This document shows, piece after piece, positions 37,801 to 50,761 of a stretch of 64,000 nucleotides of DNA (the stretch's first letter is position 1; the number at the start of each line of letters is the position of its first letter). The stretch spans positions 156,465 through 220,464 of the forward strand of contig NW_026604516.1 of NCBI RefSeq assembly GCF_024763615.1, given 5' to 3'. The notes under the pieces were generated by a model. The model was not told the origin of the DNA, ran no database searches, and was given only the letters and a program-made list of their open reading frames with translations. The stretch comes from Phlebotomus papatasi (taxonomy: Eukaryota > Arthropoda > Insecta > Diptera > Psychodidae). The translations under genes and the position numbers were made by a program.

Positions 37801-40130
37801 TTCCTGGAGGAAGCTCCAGGAATCCTCTGACCACAAAAGTTATCTGAAGAGTTTTGGGTATAGTATACAAGAAAATCCCAGAAGAACTGGGATTTCCTGG
37901 AGGAAGCTCCAGGAATCCTCTGACCACAAAAGGTATCTGAAGAGTTTTGGGTATAGTATACAAGAAAATTCCAGAAGATCTGGGATTTCCTGGAGGAAGC
38001 TCCAGAATCCTCTGACCACAAAAGATATCTGAAGAGTTTTGGGCATAGTATACAAGAAAATCCCAGAAAATGTGGGATTTCCTGGAGGAAGCTCCTGGAA
38101 TCCTATGACCACAAAAGGTATCTGAAGAGTTTTGGGCATAGTATACAAGAAAATTCCAGAAGAACTGAGACTTCCTGGAGGAAGCTCCAGGAATCCTCTG
38201 ACCACAAAAGTATCTGAAGAGTTTTGGGTATAGTATACAAGAAAATCCCAGAAGATCTGGGATTTCCTGGAGGATGCTCCAAGAATCCTCTAACAACAAA
38301 AGGTATCTGAAGTGTTTTGGACCTGATATGCAAGAAAATCCCAGAAGATCCGGGATTACTGGAGGAAGCTCCAGAAATCCTGTGACCCAAGAACGTGTCT
38401 GAATTGTTTCGGACGTAATCCCAGAAGATCTGGGATTTCCTAGAGGATGCTCCAGGAGTCCTCTGACCACAAAATGTATCTGAAGAGTTTTGGGTATAGT
38501 ATACAAGAAAACCCAGAAGATCTGGGATTTGCTGGAGGAAACTCCAGGAATCCTCTGACCACAGAACGCATCTGAAGTGTTTTGGACATAATGTGCAAGA
38601 AAATCCCGGAAGATCTGTGATTTCCAGGAGAAGGGATGAGGAATCCTCTGACCACAAAAGGTATCTGAAGAGTTTTGTGCATAGTATACAAGAAAATCTC
38701 AGAAGATCTGGGTTTTCCTTGAGGAAGCTCCAGGAGTCCTCTGACCACAAAATGTATCTGAAGAGTTTTGGGCATAGTATACAAGAAAATACCAGAAAAT
38801 CTGTGATTTCCTGGAGGAAGCTCCAGGAATCCTCTGACCACAAAAGGTATCTGAATTGTTTTGGGCATAGTATACAAGAAAATCCCAAAAGATCTGAGAT
38901 TTCCTGGAGGAAGCTCCAGGAATCCTCTGACCACAAAAGGTATCTGAAGAGTTTTGGGTATAGTATACAAGAAAATCCCAGAAGATCTGGGTTTTCCTGT
39001 AGGAAGCTCCAGGAATTCTCTGACCAGAAAAGGTATCTGAATTGTTTTGGGTACAGTATGCAAGAAAATCCCAGAAGATCTGAGATTTCCTGGAGGAAGC
39101 TCCAGGAATCCTCTGACCACAAAAGGTATCTGAAGAGTTTTGGGCATAGTATACAAGAAAATCCCAGAAGATCTGAGATTGCCTGGAGAAAGCTCCAGGA
39201 ATCCTCTGACCACAAAAGTTATCTGAATTGTTTTAGGCATAGTATACTAGAAAATCCCAGAAGATCTGAGATTTCCTGGAGGAAGCTCCAGGAATCCTCT
39301 AACAACAAAATGTATCTGAAGAGTCTTGGGCATAGTATACAAGAAAATCCCAGAAGACTGGGATTTCCTGGAGGAAGCTCCAGGAATCCTCTGACCACAA
39401 TAGTTATCTGAATTGTTTTGGGCATAGTATACAAGAAAATCCCAGAAGATCTGAGATTTTCTGGAGGACGCTCCAGGAATCCTCTGACCACAAAAGGTAT
39501 CTAAAGAGTTTTGGGTATAGTATACAAGAAAATCCCAAAAGATCTGAGATTTCCTGGAGGAAGCTCCAGGAATCCTCTGACCACAGAACGTGTCTGAAGT
39601 GTTTCGGACGTAATCCCAGAAGATCTGGGATTTCCTGGAGGAAGCTCCAGGAATCCTCTGACCACAAAATGTATCTGAAGAGTTTTGGGCATAGTATACA
39701 AGAAAATCCCAGAAGAACTGGGATTTCCTGGAGGAAGCTCCAGGAATCCTCTAACAACAAAATGTATCTGAAGAGTCTTGGGCATAGTATACAAGAAAAT
39801 CCCAGAAGACTGGGATTTCCTGGAGGAAGCTCCAGGAATCCTCTGACCACAATAGTTATCTGAATTGTTTTGGGCATAGTATACAAGAAAATCCCAGAAG
39901 ATCTGAGACTTCCTGGAGGACGCTCCAGGAATCCTCTGACCACAAAAGGTATCTAAAGAGTTTTGGGTATAGTATACAAGAAAATCCCAAAAGATCTGAG
40001 ATTTCCTGGAGGAAGCTCCAGGAATCCTCTGACCACAAAAGGTATCTGAAGAGTTTTGGGCATAGTATACAAGAAAATCCCACATGATCTGGGATTTCCT
40101 GGAGGAAGCTCCAGGAATCCTCTGACCACA
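34870..40130 (+). repeat. Segmental duplication, copy 1 (about 5.3 kb)
   Basis: The order of variant units is repeated at 40285-45640. The offset is 5416 bp in the first part and 5509 bp after an extra 93-bp unit in copy 2 near 41010. Copies are nearly identical by eye. Confidence 0.85.
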
Positions 40131-40284
40131 AAAGTTATCTGAATTGTTTTGGGCATAGTATACAAGAAAATCCCAGAAGATCTGAGATTTCCTGGAGGAA
40201 GCTACAGGAATCCTCTGACCACAAAAGGTATCTGAAGAGTTTTGGGCGTAGTATACAAGAAAATCCCAGAAAATCTGAGATTTC

Positions 40285-43200
40285 CTGGAGGAAGCTCCAG
40301 GAGTCCTCTGACCACAAAATGTATCTGAAGAGTTTTGGGCATAGTATACAAGAAAATGCCAGAAGAACTGGGATTTCCTGGAGGAAGCTCCAGGAATCCT
40401 CTGACCACAAAAGGTATCTGAATTGTTTTGGGCACAGTATACAAGAAAATCCCAGAAGATCTGAGATTTCCTGGAGGACGCTCCAGGAATCCTCTGACCG
40501 CAAAAGGTATCTAAAGAGTTTTGGGTATAGTATACAAGAAAATCCCAAAAGATCTGAGATTTCCTGGAGGAAGCTCCAGGAATCCTCTGACCACAGAACG
40601 TGTCTGAAGTGTTTCGGACGTAATCCCAGAAGATCTGGGATTTCCTGGAGGAAGCTCCAGGAATCCTCTGACCACAAAAGGTATCTGAAGAGTTTTGGGC
40701 ATAGTATACAAGAAAATCCCAGAAGAACTGGGATTTCCTGGAGGAAGCTCCAGGAATCCTCTGACCACAATAGTTATCTGAATTGTTTTGGGCATAGTAT
40801 ACAAGAAAATCCCAGAAGATCTGAGATTTCCTGGAGGACGCTCCAGGAATCCTCTGACCACAAAAGGTATCTGAAGAGTTTTTGGTATAGTATACAAGAA
40901 AATCCCAGAAGATCTGGCATTTCCTGGAGGATGCTCCAGGAATCCTCTGACCACAAAAGGTATCTGAATTGTTTTGGGCACAGTATACAAGAAAATTCCA
41001 GAAGATCTGAGATTTCCTTTAGGACGCTCCAGGAATCCTCTGACAACAAAAGGTATCTAAAGAGTTTTGGGTATAGTATACAAGAAAATCCCAAAAGATC
41101 TGAGATTTCCTGGAGGAAGCTCCAGGAATCCTCTGACCACAGAACGTGTTTGAAATGTTTCGGACGTAATCCCAGAAAATCTGGGATTTCCTGGAGGAAG
41201 CTCCAGGAATCCTCTGACCACAAAAGTTATCTGAAGAATTTTGGGCATAGTATACAAGAAAATCCCAGAAGAACTGGGATTTCCTGAAGGAAGCTCCAGG
41301 AATCCTCTGACCACAATAGTTATCTGAATTGTTTTAGGCATAGTATACAAGAAAATCCCAGAAGATCTGGGATTGCCTGGAGGAAGCTCCAGGAATCCTC
41401 TGACCACAAAAGGTATCTGAATTGTTTTGGGTACAGTATACAAGAAAATCCCAGAAGATCTGAGATTTCCTGGAAGAAGCTCCAGGAATCCTCTGACCAC
41501 AAAAGGTATCTGAAGAGTTTTGGGTATAGTATACAAGAAAATCCCAGAAGATCTGGGTTTTCCTGGAGGAAGCTCCAGGAGTCCTCTGACCACAAAATGT
41601 ATCTGAAGAGTTTTGGGCATAGTATACAAGAAAATGCCAGAAAATCTGTGATTTCCTGGAGGAAGCTCCAGGAATCCTCTGACCACAAAAGGTATCTGAA
41701 TTGTTTTGGGCATAGTATACAAGAAAATCCCAGAAGATCTGAGATTTCTGGAGGACGCTCCAGGAATCCTCTGACCACAAAAGTTATCTAAAGAGTTTTG
41801 GGTATAGTATACAAGAAAATCCCAGAAGATCTGAGATTTCCTGGAGGACGCTCCAGGAATCCTCTGACCACAAAAGGTATCTAAAGAGTTTTGGATATAG
41901 TATACAAGAAAATCCCAAAAGATCTGAGATTTCCTGGAGGAAGCTCCAGGAATCCTCTGACCACAGAACGTGTCTGAAGTGTTTCGGACGTAATCCCAGA
42001 AGATCTGGGATTTCCTGGAGGAAGCTCCAGGAATCCTCTGACCACAAAATGTATCTGAAGAGTTTTGGGCATAGTATAAAAGAAAATCCCAGAAGAACTG
42101 GGATTTCCTGGAGGAAGCTCCAGGAATCCTCTGACCACAATAGTTATCTGAATTGTTTTGGGCATAGTATACAAGAAAATCCCAGAAGATCTGAGACTTC
42201 CTGGAGGACGCTCCAGGAATCCTCTGACCACAAAAGGTATCTAAAGAGTTTTGGGTATAGTATACAAGAAAATCCCAAAAGATCTGAGATTTCTGGAGGA
42301 AGCTCCAGGAATCCTCTGACCACAAAAGGTATCTGAAGAGTTTTGGGCATAGTATACAAGAAAATCCCACATGACTGGGATTTCCTGGAGGAAGCTCCAG
42401 GAATCCTCTGACCACAAAAGTTATCTGAATTGTTTTGGGCATAGTATACAAGAAAATCCCAGAAGATCTGAGATTTCTGAAGGAATCTCGAGGAATCCTC
42501 TGACCACAAAAGGTATCTGAAGAGTCTTGGGTATAGTATACAAGAAAATTCAAGAAGATCTGAGATTTCCTGGAGGAAGCTACAGGAATCCTCTGACCAC
42601 AAAAGGTATCTGAAGAGTTTTGGGTATAGTATACAAGAAAATCCCAGAAGATCTGGGATTTCCTGGAGGAAGCTGCAGGAATCCTCTGACCACAAAAGGT
42701 ATCTGAAGAGTTTTGGGCATAGTATACAAGGAAATCCCACATGATCTGGGATTGCCTGGAGGAAGCTCCAGGAATCCTCTGACCACAAAAGTTATCTAAA
42801 TTGTTTTGGGCATAGTATACAAGAAAATCCCAGAAGATCTGAGATTTCCTGGAGAAAGCTCCAGGAATCCTCTGACCACAAAAGGTATCTGAAGAGTTTT
42901 TGGTATAGTATACAAGAAAATCCCAGAAGATCTGAGATTTCCTGGAGGAAGCTCCAGGAATCCTCTGACCACAAAAGTTATCTGAAGAGTTTTGGGTATA
43001 GTATACAAGAAAATCCCAGAAGAACTGGGATTTCCTGGAGGAAGCTCCAGGAATCCTCTGACCACAAAAGGTATCTGAAGAGTTTTGGGTATAGTATACA
43101 AGAAAATTCCAGAAGATCTGGGATTTCCTGGAGGAAGCTCCAGAATCCTCTGACCACAAAAGATATCTGAAGAGTTTTGGGCATAGTATACAAGAAAATC

Positions 43201-45640
43201 CCAGAAAATGTGGGATTTCCTGGAGGAAGCTCCTGGAATCCTATGACCACAAAAGGTATCTGAAGAGTTTTTGGTATAGTATACAAGAAAATCCCAGAAG
43301 ATCTGAGATTTCCTGGAGGAAGCTCCAGGAATCCTCTGACCACAAAAGTTATCTGAAGAGTTTTGGGTATAGTATACAAGAAAATCCCAGAAGAACTGGG
43401 ATTTCCTGGAGGAAGCTCCAGGAATCCTCTGACCACAAAAGGTATCTGAAGAGTTTTGGGTATAGTATACAAGAAAATTCCAGAAGATCTGGGATTTCCT
43501 GGAGGAAGCTCCAGAATCCTCTGACCACAAAAGATATCTGAAGAGTTTTGGGCATAGTATACAAGAAAATCCCAGAAAATGTGGGATTTCCTGGAGGAAG
43601 CTCCTGGAATCCTATGACCACAAAAGGTATCTGAAGAGTTTTGGGCATAGTATACAAGAAAATTCCAGAAGAACTGAGACTTCCTGGAGGAAGCTCCAGG
43701 AATCCTCTGACCACAAAAGTATCTGAAGAGTTTTGGGTATAGTATACAAGAAAATCCCAGAAGATCTGGGATTTCCTGGAGGATGCTCCAAGAATCCTCT
43801 AACAACAAAAGGTATCTGAAGTGTTTTGGACCTGATATGCAAGAAAATCCCAGAAGATCCGGGATTACTGGAGGAAGCTCCAGAAATCCTGTGACCCAAG
43901 AACGTGTCTGAAGTGTTTCGGACGTAATCCCAGAAGATCTGGGATTTCCTAGAGGATGCTCCAGGAGTCCTCTGACCACAAAATGTATCTGAAGAGTTTT
44001 GGGTATAGTATACAAGAAAACCCAGAAGATCTGGGATTTGCTGGAGGAAACTCCAGGAATCCTCTGACCACAGAACGCATCTGAAGTGTTTTGGACATAA
44101 TGTGCAAGAAAATCCCGGAAGATCTGTGATTTCCAGGAGAAGGGATGAGGAATCCTCTGACCACAAAAGGTATCTGAAGAGTTTTGTGCATAGTATACAA
44201 GAAAATCTCAGAAGATCTGGGTTTTCCTTGAGGAAGCTCCAGGAGTCCTCTGACCACAAAATGTATCTGAAGAGTTTTGGGCATAGTATACAAGAAAATA
44301 CCAGAAAATCTGTGATTTCCTGGAGGAAGCTCCAGGAATCCTCTGACCACAAAAGGTATCTGAATTGTTTTGGGCATAGTATACAAGAAAATCCCAAAAG
44401 ATCTGAGATTTCCTGGAGGAAGCTCCAGGAATCCTCTGACCACAAAAGGTATCTGAAGAGTTTTGGGTATAGTATACAAGAAAATCCCAGAAGATCTGGG
44501 TTTTCCTGTAGGAAGCTCCAGGAATTCTCTGACCAGAAAAGGTATCTGAATTGTTTTGGGTACAGTATACAAGAAAATCCCAGAAGATCTGAGATTTCCT
44601 GGAGGAAGCTCCAGGAATCCTCTGACCACAAAAGGTATCTGAAGAGTTTTGGGCATAGTATACAAGAAAATCCCAGAAGATCTGAGATTGCCTGGAGAAA
44701 GCTCCAGGAATCCTCTGACCACAAAAGTTATCTGAATTGTTTTAGGCATAGTATACTAGAAAATCCCAGAAGATCTGAGATTTCCTGGAGGAAGCTCCAG
44801 GAATCCTCTAACAACAAAATGTATCTGAAGAGTCTTGGGCATAGAATACAAGAAAATCCCAGAAGACTGGGATTTCCTGGAGGAAGCTCCAGGAATCCTC
44901 TGACCACAATAGTTATCTGAATTGTTTTGGGCATAGTATACAAGAAAATCCCAGAAGATCTGAGATTTTCTGGAGGACGCTCCAGGAATCCTCTGACCAC
45001 AAAAGGTATCTAAAGAGTTTTGGGTATAGTATACAAGAAAATCCCAAAAGATCTGAGATTTCCTGGAGGAAGCTCCAGGAATCCTCTGACCACAGAACGT
45101 GTCTGAAGTGTTTCGGACGTAATCCCACATGATCTGGGATTTCCTGGAGGAAGCTCCAGGAATCCTCTGACCACAAAATGTATCTGAAGAGTTTTGGGCA
45201 TAGTATACAAGAAAATCCCAGAAGAACTGGGATTTCCTGGAGGAAGCTCCAGGAATCCTCTAACAACAAAATGTATCTGAAGAGTCTTGGGCATAGTATA
45301 CAAGAAAATCCCAGAAGACTGGGATTTCCTGGAGGAAGCTCCAGGAATCCTCTGACCACAATAGTTATCTGAATTGTTTTGGGCATAGTATACAAGAAAA
45401 TCCCAGAAGATCTGAGACTTCCTGGAGGACGCTCCAGGAATCCTCTGACCACAAAAGGTATCTAAAGAGTTTTGGGTATAGTATACAAGAAAATCCCAAA
45501 AGATCTGAGATTTCCTGGAGGAAGCTCCAGGAATCCTCTGACCACAAAAGGTATCTGAAGAGTTTTGGGCATAGTATACAAGAAAATCCCACATGATCTG
45601 GGATTTCCTGGAGGAAGCTCCAGGAATCCTCTGACCACAA
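40285..45640 (+). repeat. Segmental duplication, copy 2 (about 5.4 kb)
   Basis: Counterpart of 34870-40130; a few point differences (for example CTGAATTGTTTCGG near 38400 and CTGAAGTGTTTCGG near 43910). Some units have CCCACATGATC in place of CCCAGAAGATC. Confidence 0.85.
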
Positions 45641-45739
45641 AAGGTATCTGAAGAGTTTTGGGCATAGTATACAAGAAAATCCCACATGATCTGGGATTTC
45701 CTGGAGGAAGCTCCAGGAATCCTCTGACCACAATAGTTA

Positions 45740-47615
45740 TCTGAATTGTTTTGGGCATAGTATACAAGAAAATCCCAGAAGATCTGAGATTTCCTGGAGG
45801 AAGCTACAGGAATCCTCTGACCACAAAAGGTATCTGAAGAGTTTTGGGCGTAGTATACAAGAAAATCCCAGAAAATCTGTGATTTCCTGGATGAAGCTCC
45901 AGGAATCCTCTGACCACAAAAGGTATCTGAAGAGTTTTGGGCATAGTATACAAGAAAATCCCAGAAGATCTGAGATTGCCTGGAGGAAGCTCCAGGAATC
46001 CTCTGACCACAAAAGTTATCTGAATTGTTTTAGGCATAGTATACTAGAAAATCCCAGAAGATCTGAGATTTCCTGGAGGAAGCTCCAGGAATCCTCTAAC
46101 AACAAAATGTATCTGAAGAGTCTTGGGCATAGTATACAAGAAAATCCCAGAAGACTGGGATTTCCTGGAGGAAGCTCCAGGAATCCTCTGACCACAATAG
46201 TTATCTGAATTGTTTTGGGCATAGTATACAAGAAAATCCCAGAAGATCTGAGATTTTCTGGAGGACGCTCCAGGAATCCTCTGACCACAAAAGGTATCTA
46301 AAGAGTTTTGGGTATAGTATACAAGAAAATCCCAAAAGATCTGAGATTTCCTGGAGGAAGCTCCAGGAATCCTCTGACCACAGAACGTGTCTGAAGTGTT
46401 TCGGACGTAATCCCAGAAGATCTGGGATTTCCTGGAGGAAGCTCCAGGAATCCTCTGACCACAAAATGTATCTGAAGAGTTTTGGGCATAGTATACAAGA
46501 AAATCCCAGAAGAACTGGGATTTCCTGGAGGAAGCTCCAGGAATCCTCTGACCACAATAGTTATCTGAATTGTTTTGGGCATAGTATACAAGAAAATCCC
46601 AGAAGATCTGAGACTTCCTGGAGGACGCTCCAGGAATCCTCTGACCACAAAAGGTATCTAAAGAGTTTTGGGTATAGTATACAAGAAAATCCCAAAAGAT
46701 CTGAGATTTCCTGGAGGAAGCTCCAGGAATCCTCTGACCACAAAAGGTATCTGAAGAGTTTTGGGCATAGTATACAAGAAAATCCCACATGATCTGGGAT
46801 TTCCTGGAGGAATCTCGAGGAATCCTCTGACCACAAAAGGTATCTGAAGAGTCTTGGGTATAGTATACAAGAAAATTCAAGAAGATCTGAGATTTCCTGG
46901 AGGAAGCTACAGGAATCCTCTGACCACAAAAGGTATCTGAAGAGTTTTGGGCGTAGTATACAAGAAAATCCCAGAAAATCTGTGATTTCCTGGAGGAAGC
47001 TCCAGGAATCCTCTGACCACAAAAGGTATCTGAAGAGTTTTGGGCATAGTATACAAGGAAATCCCAGAAGATCTGGGATTGCCTGGAGGAAGCTCCAGGA
47101 ATCCTCTGACAACAAAAGTTATCTAAATTGTTTTGGGCATAGTATACAAGAAAATCCCAGAAGATCTGAGATTTCCTGGAGAAAGCTCCAGGAATCCTCT
47201 GACCACAAAAGGTATCTGAAGAGTTTTTGGTATAGTATACAAGAAAATCCCAGAAGATCTGAGATTTCCTGGAGGAAGCTCCAGGAATCCTCTGACCACA
47301 AAAGGTATCTGAAGAGTTTTGGGTATAGTATACAAGAAAATCCCAGAAGATCTGGGATTTCCTGGAGGAAGCTCCAGGAATCCTCTGACCACAAAAGGTA
47401 TCTGAAGAGTTTTGGGTATAGTATACAAGAAAATTCCAGAAGATCTGGGATTTCCTGGAGGAAGCTCCAGGAATCCTCTGACCACAAAAGGTATCTGAAG
47501 AGTTTTGGGCATAGTATACAAGAAAATCCCAGAAAATCTGTGATTTCCTGGAGGAAGCTCCTGGAATCCTATGACCACAAAAGGTATCTGAAGAGTTTTG
47601 GGCATAGTATACAAG
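45740..47615 (+). repeat. Segmental duplication, 2.1-kb period, copy 1
   Basis: Unit order repeated at an offset of 2125 bp (for example 46201 and 48326, 47119 and 49244). Confidence 0.85.
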
Positions 47616-47864
47616 AAAATCCCAGAAGACTGGGATTTCCTGGAGGAAGCTCCAGGAATCCTCTGACCACAATAGTTATCTGAATTGTTTTGGGCATAGT
47701 ATACAAGAAAATCCCAGAAGATCTGAGATTTTCTGGAGGAAGCTCCAGGAATCCTCTGACAACAAAAGTTATCTAAATTGTTTTGGGCATAGTATACAAG
47801 AAAATCCCAGAAGATCTGAGATTTCCTGGAGGAAGCTCCAGGAATCCTCTGACCACAAAAGTTA

Positions 47865-49740
47865 TCTGAATTGTTTTGGGCATAGTATACAAGAAAATCC
47901 CAGAAGATCTGAGATTTCCTGGAGGAAGCTACAGGAATCCTCTGACCACAAAAGGTATCTGAAGAGTTTTGGGCGTAGTATACAAGAAAATCCCAGAAAA
48001 TCTGTGATTTCCTGGATGAAGCTCCAGGAATCCTCTGACCACAAAAGGTATCTGAAGAGTTTTGGGCATAGTATACAAGAAAATCCCAGAAGATCTGAGA
48101 TTGCCTGGAGGAAGCTCCAGGAATCCTCTGACCACAAAAGTTATCTGAATTGTTTTAGGCATAGTATACTAGAAAATCCCAGAAGATCTGAGATTTCCTG
48201 GAGGAAGCTCCAGGAATCCTCTAACAACAAAATGTATCTGAAGAGTCTTGGGCATAGTATACAAGAAAATCCCAGAAGACTGGGATTTCCTGGAGGAAGC
48301 TCCAGGAATCCTCTGACCACAATAGTTATCTGAATTGTTTTGGGCATAGTATACAAGAAAATCCCAGAAGATCTGAGATTTTCTGGAGGACGCTCCAGGA
48401 ATCCTCTGACCACAAAAGGTATCTAAAGAGTTTTGGGTATAGTATACAAGAAAATCCCAAAAGATCTGAGATTTCCTGGAGGAAGCTCCAGGAATCCTCT
48501 GACCACAGAACGTGTCTGAAGTGTTTCGGACGTAATCCCAGAAGATCTGGGATTTCCTGGAGGAAGCTCCAGGAATCCTCTGACCACAAAATGTATCTGA
48601 AGAGTTTTGGGCATAGTATACAAGAAAATCCCAGAAGAACTGGGATTTCCTGGAGGAAGCTCCAGGAATCCTCTGACCACAATAGTTATCTGAATTGTTT
48701 TGGGCATAGTATACAAGAAAATCCCAGAAGATCTGAGACTTCCTGGAGGACGCTCCAGGAATCCTCTGACCACAAAAGGTATCTAAAGAGTTTTGGGTAT
48801 AGTATACAAGAAAATCCCAAAAGATCTGAGATTTCCTGGAGGAAGCTCCAGGAATCCTCTGACCACAAAAGGTATCTGAAGAGTTTTGGGCATAGTATAC
48901 AAGAAAATCCCACATGATCTGGGATTTCCTGGAGGAATCTCGAGGAATCCTCTGACCACAAAAGGTATCTGAAGAGTCTTGGGTATAGTATACAAGAAAA
49001 TTCAAGAAGATCTGAGATTTCCTGGAGGAAGCTACAGGAATCCTCTGACCACAAAAGGTATCTGAAGAGTTTTGGGCGTAGTATACAAGAAAATCCCAGA
49101 AAATCTGTGATTTCCTGGAGGAAGCTCCAGGAATCCTCTGACCACAAAAGGTATCTGAAGAGTTTTGGGCATAGTATACAAGGAAATCCCAGAAGATCTG
49201 GGATTGCCTGGAGGAAGCTCCAGGAATCCTCTGACAACAAAAGTTATCTAAATTGTTTTGGGCATAGTATACAAGAAAATCCCAGAAGATCTGAGATTTC
49301 CTGGAGAAAGCTCCAGGAATCCTCTGACCACAAAAGGTATCTGAAGAGTTTTTGGTATAGTATACAAGAAAATCCCAGAAGATCTGAGATTTCCTGGAGG
49401 AAGCTCCAGGAATCCTCTGACCACAAAAGGTATCTGAAGAGTTTTGGGTATAGTATACAAGAAAATCCCAGAAGATCTGGGATTTCCTGGAGGAAGCTCC
49501 AGGAATCCTCTGACCACAAAAGGTATCTGAAGAGTTTTGGGTATAGTATACAAGAAAATTCCAGAAGATCTGGGATTTCCTGGAGGAAGCTCCAGGAATC
49601 CTCTGACCACAAAAGGTATCTGAAGAGTTTTGGGCATAGTATACAAGAAAATCCCAGAAAATCTGTGATTTCCTGGAGGAAGCTCCTGGAATCCTATGAC
49701 CACAAAAGGTATCTGAAGAGTTTTGGGCATAGTATACAAG
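47865..49740 (+). repeat. Segmental duplication, 2.1-kb period, copy 2
   Basis: Counterpart of 45740-47615, near-identical. Diverges after about 49740. Confidence 0.85.
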
Positions 49741-50210
49741 AAAATTCCAGAGGAACTGAGACTTCCTGGAGGACGCTCCAGGAATCCTCTGACCACAAAA
49801 GTATCTGAAGAGTTTTGGGTATAGTATACAAGAAAATCCCAGAAGATCTGGGATTTCCTGGAGGATGCTCCAAGAATCCTCTAACAACAAAAGTTATCTG
49901 AAGTGTTTTGGACCTGGTATGCAAGAAAATCCCAGAAGATCCGCGATTACTGGAGGAAGCTCCAGAAATCCTGTGACCCAAGAACGTGTCTGAAGTGTTT
50001 CGGACGTAATCCCAGAAGATATGGGATTTCCTAGAGGATGCTCCAGGAGTCCTCTGACCACAAAATGTATCTGAAGAGTTTTGGGTATAGTATACAAGAT
50101 AACCCAGAAGATCTGGGATTTGCTGGAGGAAGCTCCAGGAATCCTCTGACCACAGAACGTATCTGAAGTGTTTTGGACATAATGTGCAAGAAAATCCCGG
50201 AAGATCTGTG

Positions 50211-50500
50211 AGTAGTAAGTTAGCCACCGTACGACTGTTGTGAGACTGTTGTTATTTACCACTGTGCGACTGTTGTGAGCCACTGTAGGACTGTGGTGAT
50301 TTCTACAGCTGTGGCACTGTACGACTGTTGCACAATCAAGGGAAATGAATGTGTGAATGAATGAAAAAAGCTCTAAGAATATGCCACCGTGCGACTGTTG
50401 CAGAAATGTGTAAATTCTAGAGCTGTGTCACTGCACGACTGCTGCGTTGTCAACAAAAATTCTCAAAGCATTCCACTGTACAACTCTAATGATATTTGAT
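50211..50500. repeat. Left terminal region of the Polinton with degenerate CGACTGTTG repeats
   Basis: CGACTGTTG or a close variant occurs at about 50232, 50243, 50267, 50288, 50322, 50392 and 50436, usually preceded by CAC(T/C)GTRC. GCCACCGTRCGACTGTTG occurs at 50223 and 50383. Spacing is irregular. Presumably part of the terminal inverted repeat. From 50500 to 50725 there is only AT-rich non-coding sequence. Confidence 0.6.
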
Positions 50501-50725
50501 CAAAAGATATGATTTTTATAAAAAGCTTCTAGCTAATATTCAAACCCTTTGTGATCGTGATGTATTTGATCTAAGCTTTCACTTGTCATGTGAATAAGTA
50601 ACTTTCATATCTTTCCAAAAAGTTATGAAAGCATTTTCACAATTGTCAAATTTACATACATTTAAAATGTGATATATATTTCCATGTGAAATGATAAATA
50701 GAACAAAAGCAGGACTGTTCCTTTG

Positions 50726-50760
50726 TATATAAATAGAGATCTCGTTTTCAGTTTAGCAGT
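50726..50760 (+). promoter_or_regulatory. Core promoter of the protease gene
   Basis: TATATAAATAG (50726-50736), then TCAGT (50748-50752) and GCAGT (50756-50760). Taking TATA at 728, the GCAGT adenine lies 30 bases downstream, the usual arthropod spacing. The ATG at 50762 would follow after only a few bases, so the leader is very short. Shares TATAAATAG with 57122 and 61242. Confidence 0.55.
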
Positions 50761-50761
50761 C

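Larger units (their letters stand above)
22226..50210. repeat. Foldback 2: 28-kb inverted satellite composite
   Basis: Satellite B (plus) to 29571, satellite C (plus) to 31383, inversion at about 31384-31391, satellite C' (minus) to 31650, satellite B' (minus) to 50210, where the Polinton interrupts it. Same order of B, C and central inversion as foldback 1, without satellite A in the window. The satellite B/C' junction at about 31623-31660 is the reverse complement of the B/C junction at 8120-8210 of foldback 1. Arms are very unequal (about 79 and 200 B units). Confidence 0.85.
31651..50210 (+). repeat. Satellite B, right arm of foldback 2
   Basis: About 200 units of 93 bp (for example CTGACCAC at 33231 and 33324), with an 81-bp deleted variant carrying TTTCGGACGTAATCCC (33061 to 33142). 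Each full unit has two adjacent dyads: AATCCCAG / CTGGGATT with a 5-nt loop, and TTCCTGGAG / CTCCAGGAA with a GAAG loop. Frames of up to about 850 codons run through; no protein is inferred. Confidence 0.93.

Noticed and set aside
22297..50283. Dozens of overlapping open frames of 60-850 codons on both strands in the satellite B arrays
   Set aside because: They repeat the 31-codon unit, occur in several frames at once and overlap on both strands. No start context, codon bias or domain; the 93-bp period explains them.
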